DNA of 10,176 nt from an uncultured Alistipes sp. (GTDB lineage Bacteria > Bacteroidota > Bacteroidia > Bacteroidales > Rikenellaceae), in the NCBI GenBank assembly GCA_900550925.1, contig URTU01000073.1:1-10176 (forward strand), in the 5' to 3' direction. The notes beneath the pieces are model-generated. The model was not told the DNA's origin, ran no database searches, and worked only from the letters and a program-made list of their open reading frames with translations. This document shows, one piece after another, positions 1-4,960 of the stretch; the first letter of the stretch is position 1, and every line of letters starts with the position of its first letter. The position numbers and the translations under genes are program-made.

Positions 1-71
1 TTTATCCGCTTATGCAACTTATAATCAGGGATTTAATTTATAGAAGTCCCCTAAACTGCGATGATGGAGTG

Positions 72-1193
72 ATGCGTTGGAAAGGGATGTTTTCGTCGAA
101 GGAACGGCGCGGGATTCTGATCCTGCTGCCGGCGCTTCTGGTGTCGGCCTGGGTTGTGAGGCGTGCCTTGTCGCCGCATGCTGACGAGGCTGCCAGACCG
201 TATGTCGATGCGGCGTTTGCGGCCGACAGTTCGGGGCGCAGTGCGGTTGCTGGGCGAGGAGGATCTGCCCACGATGGTACGGTGATGTCCGATACGCTTT
301 TCGTGTTCGATCCCAATACGGTGGATTTCCATTCGCTCATGCGGCTCGGGTTTACGCGGCAGGAGGCGCTGGGGATAATCAAATACCGTCAGCGCGGCAA
401 GGTCTTCGAGATCAAGGAGGACTTCGCCTCGTGCTATCAGGTGGACGAGCAGATGTACCGCCGCCTCGAACCGTATATCGTAATCGGTGAGAAATACCGT
501 TTGCGGCCATTCGGGAAACGGACGTACGGGGAGTCTGCCGGTCGCTCCTATGAACGTCAGCACGAACGCCCCGATACCTTGCCGTTGACACCGTTCAGGC
601 TCGATACGGCTACGGTGGAGTACCTTTCGCGGATCGGCTTCAGCCGCCGGCAGGCACAGGTGTTGGTTTCGTACCGCGACATGCGCGGCGGTTTGCGCGA
701 TATGGATGAGGTGGCCGAATGCTATGTGGTTTCGGAGGAGATGGTCGAACGTCTGCGGCCCTATCTTGTTTTCGATACCGGAGAGCGTGACAGCCGCCTG
801 CCGGTCGAACTGAATACGGCCGATTCGGCAGCGCTGCGATCGGTCTACGGAATCGGCCCCAAAACCGTCGGTCCGATCATGGAGTACCGCAGTCGTCTCG
901 GAGGCTTCTGTCGTGTGGAGCAGTTGGCCGAGGTTCCGGGGGTGACGGAGCGCAATTACGAACTGATTGTGAAACAAATTCGCTTCGACAGTTGTGAAAT
1001 TCAAAAAATTGATATTAACTTTGCACCCGCCGAGGAGTTGGCCGGACATCCTTACCTGCCTCCTCCGAAGTTGAGAAAACTGTTGAAAATACGACAATTG
1101 AAAGGAGGTTGGAGCAGAATCGAGGAGATGATCGAGGATGACATATTCACGGAAGACGAGGCTGAACGCATAGCCCCGTATCTTCGATTCTGA
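72..1193 (+). CDS. Membrane-anchored helix-hairpin-helix (ComEA-like) protein
   Basis: A 373-residue protein with a short basic N-terminus, one hydrophobic segment (about residues 13-30, GILILLPALLVSAWVV) and then four helix-hairpin-helix units starting near residues 79 (FDPNT), 175 (FRLDT), 245 (VELNTADSAAL) and 313 (IDINFAPAEEL). The third unit is the most canonical, with YGIGPKTVGPIMEYR followed by EVPGV, as in ComEA-type HhH_3 domains. Such repeats usually bind DNA non-specifically, and ComEA itself acts in DNA uptake. Four units on a membrane anchor is the form common in Bacteroidetes, where the role is not established. The start at 72 is preferred because the hydrophobic anchor then sits at the N-terminus. 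An in-frame ATG at 12 would add 20 residues that look non-coding, and 87 is another possible start. No promoter is visible before it in the window. The final quarter is unusually AT-rich and contains a promoter-like sequence, described separately. Confidence 0.85.
   Translation: MRWKGMFSSKERRGILILLPALLVSAWVVRRALSPHADEAARPYVDAAFAADSSGRSAVAGRGGSAHDGTVMSDTLFVFDPNTVDFHSLMRLGFTRQEALGIIKYRQRGKVFEIKEDFASCYQVDEQMYRRLEPYIVIGEKYRLRPFGKRTYGESAGRSYERQHERPDTLPLTPFRLDTATVEYLSRIGFSRRQAQVLVSYRDMRGGLRDMDEVAECYVVSEEMVERLRPYLVFDTGERDSRLPVELNTADSAALRSVYGIGPKTVGPIMEYRSRLGGFCRVEQLAEVPGVTERNYELIVKQIRFDSCEIQKIDINFAPAEELAGHPYLPPPKLRKLLKIRQLKGGWSRIEEMIEDDIFTEDEAERIAPYLRF
992..1023 (+). promoter_or_regulatory. Candidate promoter inside the HhH gene, for rpsU
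   Basis: TTG at 992-994, a 21-base spacer and TAACTTTG at 1016-1023 match the Bacteroidetes housekeeping promoter (TTG / TAnnTTTG). The spacing equals that of the promoter before the DsbD gene. The surrounding 60 bases are AT-rich in a GC-rich gene. Transcription would begin near 1030 and give rpsU a leader of about 280 bases. No equally good match lies between 1194 and 1313. The match overlaps codons for the conserved HhH motif IDIN, so it could partly be coincidence. Confidence 0.55.
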
Positions 1194-1227
1194 TGCAAAC
1201 AGGGTATTTTTATTGTGAGCAAATGAG

Positions 1228-1263
1228 GTCTGCCGAAGCAGACAACGGACTGTCGGAGTCCGT
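1228..1263 (+). promoter_or_regulatory. Tandem hairpins in the rpsU leader
   Basis: Two perfect stem-loops follow each other. GTCTGC (1228-1233) pairs with GCAGAC (1238-1243) across the tetraloop CGAA. ACGGACT (1245-1251) pairs with AGTCCGT (1257-1263) across GTCGG. One base separates them, and an A-run (1266-1271) rather than a T-run follows, so they are not a plus-strand terminator. They sit 50 bases before the rpsU start. A role in mRNA stability or in autoregulation by a ribosomal protein is possible but is inference. Confidence 0.5.
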
Positions 1264-1313
1264 CGAAAAAAGACCGAATTTCAATTGAGTATTAACCAAA
1301 AATATTTATTGCA

Positions 1314-1508
1314 ATGATTATCATGCCGGTAAAAGAGGGCGAAAACATCGAACGCGCTCTCAAGAAATTCAAGAGAAAGTATGAGCGTACGGGCGTTCTG
1401 AAGGAGCTCCGCCGTCGCCAGTACTTCACCAAACCTTCGGTTGCAAAGCGTGAGGCCATGCAGCACGCCATCTATGTTGAGAAGATGCAGCGCGAGGATG
1501 AGGAGTAG
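1314..1508 (+). CDS. rpsU: 30S ribosomal protein bS21
   Basis: A 64-residue basic protein matching bS21 over its whole length: PVKEGENIERALKKFKRK at the N-terminus, then the conserved core LKELRRRQYFTKPS and a charged C-terminal tail ending in REDEE. bS21 binds the small-subunit platform near the 3' end of 16S rRNA. In Bacteroidetes ribosomes it helps hide the anti-Shine-Dalgarno sequence, which fits the lack of such sites in this window. The start at 1314 (MIIMPVKEG) agrees with family members; an internal ATG three codons later is less likely. The upstream region is AT-rich with no purine-rich ribosome binding site. The gene stands 120 bases after the HhH gene, has tandem hairpins in its leader, probably uses the internal promoter at 992-1023, and ends at a strong terminator, so it is likely its own transcription unit. 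Confidence 0.97.
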   Translation: MIIMPVKEGENIERALKKFKRKYERTGVLKELRRRQYFTKPSVAKREAMQHAIYVEKMQREDEE

Positions 1509-1541
1509 CATGTGAACGGATGGTATCCGTTTGCGAAATTG

Positions 1542-1581
1542 TCAGGTCGGTCCGTTGGGATCGGCCTGAATTTTTTTTTTT
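1542..1581 (+). terminator. Intrinsic terminator of rpsU
   Basis: A 12-bp stem (1542-1553 with 1558-1569, including two G-T pairs) with loop GTTG is followed by one A and eleven T residues (1571-1581). It begins 34 bases after the rpsU stop codon. A smaller perfect hairpin, AACGGAT / ATCCGTT (1515-1521 / 1525-1531), lies between the stop codon and this terminator. Confidence 0.93.
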
Positions 1582-1655
1582 CTGCTGACCGGCAACCGTT
1601 GCCGTGGTGGATGGTTCTGAAGTTTGGCGGTCTGTTGACATACTGCCGGCGTCGC

Positions 1656-1689
1656 AAAAAAATGAGGCTGTCGCACCGCAACAGCCTCA
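1656..1689 (-). terminator. Minus-strand intrinsic terminator without an assigned gene
   Basis: A perfect 9-bp stem, TGAGGCTGT (1663-1671) with ACAGCCTCA (1681-1689), has a 9-base loop. On the minus strand it is followed at once by seven T residues (A-run 1656-1662 on the plus strand). A second A-run (1696-1702) lies on the other side, but on the plus strand there is no T-tract, so only minus-strand transcripts would stop here. It could also be a back-stop for read-through from the right. Confidence 0.75.
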
Positions 1690-2114
1690 CCCCTCAAAAA
1701 AACTTAATGTAATTGGGAAGATTTCCGTCCGGACAACCTATCATGGGGTAACTGATGTGTCCGGACGTGGTCTTCTTGTCGGTCAGGGCCTGTCGGGATG
1801 CCGGAAGACACCCTGCATGATGTTTTGAGGGTGTCGATACGTGCACTCTCCGATACGCTCCTTTTCATGGTATGTTTGATCCGTATATGGCGGTTTGAAA
1901 TGCATGGTGGGATTGAAAGCCGAAACGTGAAGCAGGCAGCCGGAATGCGGACGTCGGCAACCGTCGTCCGTATGGTTCTTTACAGTCTGTCCGGGCGGGC
2001 AATTGATAAATTGAAGCAGTCTCTTGATTTCGGCCGTGACGGGGTGCCTTCCGGTGAGGATGGCGTCCGTTACGGTTGATGTGCGAGACGTTGACAAGAC
2101 TCCGAGGTTTGATG

Positions 2115-2151
2115 AAAAAAAATACATGAGCGGGCAGGGCGCCCGCTCATG
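2115..2151 (-). terminator. Minus-strand intrinsic terminator without an assigned gene
   Basis: A perfect 11-bp GC-rich stem, CATGAGCGGGC (2125-2135) with GCCCGCTCATG (2141-2151), has loop AGGGC. Reading on the minus strand it is followed by TA and then eight T residues (A-run 2115-2122 on the plus strand). It is stronger than the hairpin nearest the DUF6377 gene. The 190 bases to its right, up to the next terminator, contain no gene, so it may end a small RNA or be a second terminator in tandem. Confidence 0.82.
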
Positions 2152-2280
2152 CTTCCACACAACGTTTCTAACTATCTATTTAAAGGCGGGTTAGACATCC
2201 TTAATTTCAGCCGGGGTCTTCGCGTGTGCCGTTTTTTGGATTCGGCGGCGATTCGGCGCGGCTTACTTGGAGAAACAACC

Positions 2281-2300
2281 GGCCTGTTTGAGGCCTGTTT
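2281..2300. repeat. Tandem 11-bp repeat, two copies
   Basis: GGCCTGTTT occurs at 2281-2289 and again at 2292-2300, separated by GA, so the unit is about 11 bases. It lies in the non-coding stretch between two minus-strand terminators. Only two units are present. No function can be assigned. Confidence 0.6.
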
Positions 2301-2343
2301 CAGGATAGGTTATCCGTCTGTTTCCGGGGGCTAAATTATAGAC

Positions 2344-2373
2344 AAAAAATCGCCCCCGCAATTGCAGGGGGGC
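2344..2373 (-). terminator. Probable terminator of the DUF6377 gene
   Basis: GCCCCC (2352-2357) pairs with GGGGGC (2368-2373), and the loop includes the palindrome GCAATTGC. On the minus strand the hairpin is followed by GA and six T residues (A-run 2344-2349). It is the first good intrinsic terminator after the DUF6377 stop codon, about 135 bases downstream. A nearer 7-bp hairpin (TTCGGGC 2487-2493 with GCCCGAA 2503-2509) touches the stop codon but has no T-run. Confidence 0.78.
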
Positions 2374-2509
2374 AAAATGTAGATCGGAACGGACTTCCTG
2401 TGGAGGCTAATATTCTGAATCTTATGCCTTTGAATGTTCGGTTCATTGTCCGAAAAAGTGGATCGAATATCCCTCTGAGGGGCGCTTTCGGGCTATTTTC
2501 GGGCCCGAA

Positions 2510-4189
2510 TCACGCCTTGAACGAGCCTATTTTCTTGATCTTTTCTTCGAATTCTTCACGTGATACGCGGGCTTTGTTCTTGACCTTTGCGCGGTAGTTG
2601 TAGATCGTGTTGACGGCATATCGCAGCAGTGCCGCAATCTTCGACGAATCGGTTATGCCGAGTCGGATCAGGGCGAATATGCGGAGTTCGGTGTTGAGCC
2701 GTTCATCCTTCTTGAGCTCTATGCGGCCGTCCTCCTCGAGAAGCGAGTTGAACTCGCTGACGAAATTCGGATAGAGGCGCAGGAAGGCGTTGTCGAACAT
2801 CTCGTAGAAGTTGTGAAGCTCCTCGTCGATGAGTTTCGAGTTGTTCAACTCGCGTTTGAGTTCCGAGAGCTTGTCGTGCGTAGCCAGTTTGTGGATGCGC
2901 CGCTGGTAGCTCTGCATCTTGTCGATATAGTCGGAGTAGACTCCCAGGAAGAGCCCGATGTACTCCTCCTTGACGGCATTTGCCTCGGCGATGTCGCCGT
3001 TCAGCTGGCTGAGCTTGCGGTTGGCCTGGAGCAGGGACTCGTTGTTGCTTGTCAGGGTTGCATTGGCGGCCTGCAGCTGTTGCTGTGCGCGGTCGAGGTT
3101 TTCGTTCTGGATCCGCTGTACCAGAACCATGACCGTCAGGATCATCGCAAAGACCAGTATGGCGGTCAGAAAGATATATATCAGGTTGTTCTGTTTCTGT
3201 TGCTTGGCCTGGTAGGCGGCTTCGATCGCGGGGAGGATCGTTGCGACCTGCCATGGGCGTACTTTTGCGTTGTAGAAGTGCGCATCGTTCATGGCCGTGC
3301 GGCTGAACTGGAAGGCCAGGTTTATTTCGCCCTCGTTGAAGAGGATGAGGGCCAGTGCGCAGATCGAGGCGTTGTCGCGTACGGCCGAACGGATGTCGGC
3401 CAGCGCCGAGATGATCAGGAAATGCTTCTGCATCTGGATATTGCCCATTCGCTCGTAGATCTGCGAGAGCTGGTATGCCGAGGCCGAGGCTTCACGGCTG
3501 TCGGGAGCGCTGGCTTCAAGAATCGTGGTGGCAAGCGTTGCGGCCTTCTGGTTTTCGCCCTGTTGCAGCAACTCCTCGACCTTGAGCATCCGGTACTGGT
3601 AGGAGTCGGGTTCGAGCAGTTCGAAGAGCCGGTCGCGGTAATAGACGGCTGTTTTGTGCCACAGAATGGCTATTTCATCGTTCTTGGCGTAGAGTTCCAT
3701 TTCGTAGTTGAGCCTGTGCTGGGCATCGTAGTAGGGTATCAGCAGACGGTCGTCGAGGTTGACCGTGTCGAGCTGCTTGGAGAGGAAACTCGAGGCTTCG
3801 AAGTAGTATCCGGCCGTAGCGTGAATCTTGCCCAACTGAATCAGGGTCTGTCCGATGCGGAAATCATCCTTCAGGTCGCGGGCGATGCCCAGGTTCCAGT
3901 AGAGGTAGTTGAGGGTCGAGTCGAACTGGTAGACCTGATATTCGTCGATGATGGACATGTGGATGTCGTAGATCTGCCGCTCGGAGATGTGAGGGGTATA
4001 CGTGACGCCGCGCATCGAGGCTATCCGGGCCTCCTTGAGGGCGGCGTATTCGTCGCTTTTGAGCAGTTCGCTGGTGAGCCGGTCGAGCAGTGTTCCGGTA
4101 CTTTCGGTGCCTATGCCGGTACCGATGCCGTAGCCGTAGCATAACAGCGGCATGAAACATAGAGTGATGAGCAGCGAAAGTCGTCGCAT
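2510..4189 (-). CDS. Membrane-tethered TPR / helix-turn-helix regulator, DUF6377 type
   Basis: A 559-residue protein. It begins with a signal-peptide-like stretch (MRRLSLLITLCFMPLLCYG). About residues 75-330 form a helical, TPR-like sensor region (YWNLGIARDLKD, GQTLIQLGKIHATAGYYFEAS, AYQLSQIYERMGNIQMQ). One transmembrane helix follows (about 333-357, IYIFLTAILVFAMILTVMVL), then a Gln/Asn-rich coiled coil to about residue 410. The C-terminal domain contains EEYIGLFLGVYSDYIDKMQSY and, near residues 496-535, a helix-turn-helix-like segment (LRIFALIRLGITDSSKIAAL, then YAVNTIYNYRAKVKNKA). This order is that of Bacteroidetes proteins annotated as DUF6377. There is no histidine-kinase core, so the likely model is a periplasmic sensor with a cytoplasmic DNA-binding end; the ligand and targets are unknown. 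It is alone in its transcription unit, divergent from the B12-riboswitch operon, with a candidate promoter about 230 bases upstream. Confidence 0.9.
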   Translation of the reverse strand: MRRLSLLITLCFMPLLCYGYGIGTGIGTESTGTLLDRLTSELLKSDEYAALKEARIASMRGVTYTPHISERQIYDIHMSIIDEYQVYQFDSTLNYLYWNLGIARDLKDDFRIGQTLIQLGKIHATAGYYFEASSFLSKQLDTVNLDDRLLIPYYDAQHRLNYEMELYAKNDEIAILWHKTAVYYRDRLFELLEPDSYQYRMLKVEELLQQGENQKAATLATTILEASAPDSREASASAYQLSQIYERMGNIQMQKHFLIISALADIRSAVRDNASICALALILFNEGEINLAFQFSRTAMNDAHFYNAKVRPWQVATILPAIEAAYQAKQQKQNNLIYIFLTAILVFAMILTVMVLVQRIQNENLDRAQQQLQAANATLTSNNESLLQANRKLSQLNGDIAEANAVKEEYIGLFLGVYSDYIDKMQSYQRRIHKLATHDKLSELKRELNNSKLIDEELHNFYEMFDNAFLRLYPNFVSEFNSLLEEDGRIELKKDERLNTELRIFALIRLGITDSSKIAALLRYAVNTIYNYRAKVKNKARVSREEFEEKIKKIGSFKA

Positions 4190-4421
4190 TGCGGTAGGGC
4201 TTTAGTACATTGTGTCGTGTGGGTCCGGCGGCGCTCCTTCGGGATGCGGCATTCGTCCTGCGACTTTGGCGGGTTGTTGTTTTGCGTTTTGCGGCGTAAT
4301 CCGTAATTTATTTTTTTGAGTGGGGCCGTGCCGGCGGGCCACACACGTGTCGGGGACTCTGCCTGAAACCGCAATTGCGATGTCGCTGACCAAAAGCCGT
4401 ATGCCTTGGGATCGGTATCGA

Positions 4422-4453
4422 CAAAAATAGTGAAAAGAATCCGTTTTTACAAA
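4422..4453 (-). promoter_or_regulatory. Candidate promoter of the DUF6377 gene
   Basis: Read on the minus strand, TTTG (4453-4450), a 20-base spacer and TATTTTTG (4429-4422) match the Bacteroidetes promoter TTTG / TAnnTTTG. Transcription would start near 4415, leaving a leader of about 225 bases before the start codon at 4189. The leader (4190-4415) shows no gene and no riboswitch I recognise; on the minus strand it is A/C-rich close to the gene. Confidence 0.6.
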
Positions 4454-4542
4454 TCTGCAGCCCGGAGCTGTCCGCACGCCCTTTTCGGGGGCATCGCCGC
4501 AACCCGAGGCCAGCGCCCGTCTGTAAAAAAATTGCGGCCGGA

Positions 4543-4573
4543 TTGTTGGATTTTCGGAAAAAGCGTATATTTG
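4543..4573 (+). promoter_or_regulatory. Candidate promoter of the B12-riboswitch operon
   Basis: TTG at 4543-4545, a 20-base spacer and TATATTTG at 4566-4573 match the Bacteroidetes promoter. The expected transcription start, near 4580, lies directly at the 5' edge of the cobalamin aptamer, as it should for a riboswitch leader. It is about 90 bases from the divergent minus-strand promoter. Confidence 0.8.
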
Positions 4574-4580
4574 CCCCTGC

Positions 4581-4775
4581 AACGGTTCTCAAAGACATGT
4601 GGTGATGTCGGCGAGATCAAATGGGAATGCCGTGAGAATCGGCAACAGTTCCCGCTGCTGTGAGCTCTTTCCGCGTCGGCCGATGCGGAAGGTATCGGAA
4701 GCACTCTTTTGCCACTGGTCCGTCAGGATTGGGAAGGCGTTTCCGGTCGGAGCGAGTCAGAAGACCTGCCTTGCA
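4581..4775 (+). promoter_or_regulatory. Cobalamin (B12) riboswitch aptamer
   Basis: The conserved cobalamin-riboswitch core is present in the right order: GGGAATGCCGTGAGAATCGG from 4623, CAGTTCCCGCTGCTGTGA at 4646-4663, the GCCACTGG element at 4711-4718, TTGGGAAGGC at about 4729-4738, and the B12 box AGTCAGAAGACCTGCC at 4755-4770. In this class, adenosyl- or methylcobalamin binding to the aptamer lowers expression of the genes downstream. The 5' edge is set from the promoter and the 3' edge a few bases past the B12 box; both are approximate. The first gene controlled is the lipoprotein at 4961. Confidence 0.95.
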
Positions 4776-4960
4776 ATTTGCTGGAAATCTCAACCTGCGG
4801 CGAACGGGTCGGATTGTCAATGAAACCTCTGACGTTTTCATCGACCATCTTTCATTGCACGGCATTGTCGATAGCGCTTCGAATGTCTCTCTGTACAGGT
4901 AGTTTTTTCCGGTTGTTCGGGATAAGCAACACATTGTTGAACCTATAAAACAGAGAACTG
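4776..4960 (+). promoter_or_regulatory. Riboswitch expression platform / leader
   Basis: About 185 bases separate the aptamer from the first start codon, with no believable gene. A perfect 8-bp inverted repeat, CAATGAAA (4818-4825) with TTTCATTG (4850-4857), is present. The TGAAA of its left arm can instead pair with TTTCA at 4836-4840, so the two pairings exclude each other. A T-run at 4903-4908 has no convincing stem in front of it, so a classic terminator is not evident. How ligand binding is transmitted cannot be decided from the sequence. Confidence 0.5.

Larger units (their letters stand above)
1582..2509. other. Gene-poor region with terminators and inverted repeats
   Basis: No protein-coding gene is supported here. 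The short open frames have no recognisable domain or good start context, and the longest (minus strand, 1783-2160, 125 codons) is rich in Cys, His and Pro and looks accidental. The region holds three minus-strand terminator-like hairpins (listed separately), perfect inverted repeats at 1726-1734 / 1759-1767 (CGTCCGGAC / GTCCGGACG) and 1807-1814 / 1828-1835 (GACACCCT / AGGGTGTC), a smaller one at 1948-1953 / 1965-1970 (CGGACG / CGTCCG), a direct repeat CGATACG at 1835-1841 and 1851-1857, and a tandem repeat at 2281-2300. No tRNA, tmRNA, SRP RNA or RNase P RNA signature was seen. Small RNAs on the minus strand or a decayed gene are both possible. Confidence 0.6.

Noticed and set aside
1101..1110. 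AAAGGAGGTT, a near-perfect Shine-Dalgarno sequence.
   Set aside because: It lies inside the HhH coding sequence (codons for Lys-Gly-Gly), over 200 bases before rpsU, with only an in-frame internal ATG nearby. Treated as coincidence.
1871..1878. TATGTTTG, a match to the -7 promoter element on the plus strand.
   Set aside because: No TTG is found 20-21 bases upstream and no gene follows.
1783..2160. A 125-codon minus-strand open frame in the gene-free region.
   Set aside because: The product has unusual Cys/His/Pro content and no recognisable motif, and the frame starts inside the terminator hairpin at 2125-2151. It is most likely accidental.
2115..2350. Possible 6S, SRP, tmRNA or RNase P RNA on the minus strand between two terminators.
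   Set aside because: None of the conserved sequence elements of these RNAs could be found and no Bacteroidetes promoter lies at the expected place, so no RNA gene is named; only the terminators are reported.
51..4144. Long open frames opposite the HhH gene (minus, 51-1097) and opposite the DUF6377 gene (plus, 2813-4144).
   Set aside because: Both are in codon register with the real genes and arise from the same codon avoidance. Neither has a signal, domain or start context.
4202..4948. Several short open frames over the riboswitch and divergent promoter region.
   Set aside because: They overlap the conserved cobalamin aptamer or the promoters and encode no recognisable protein.
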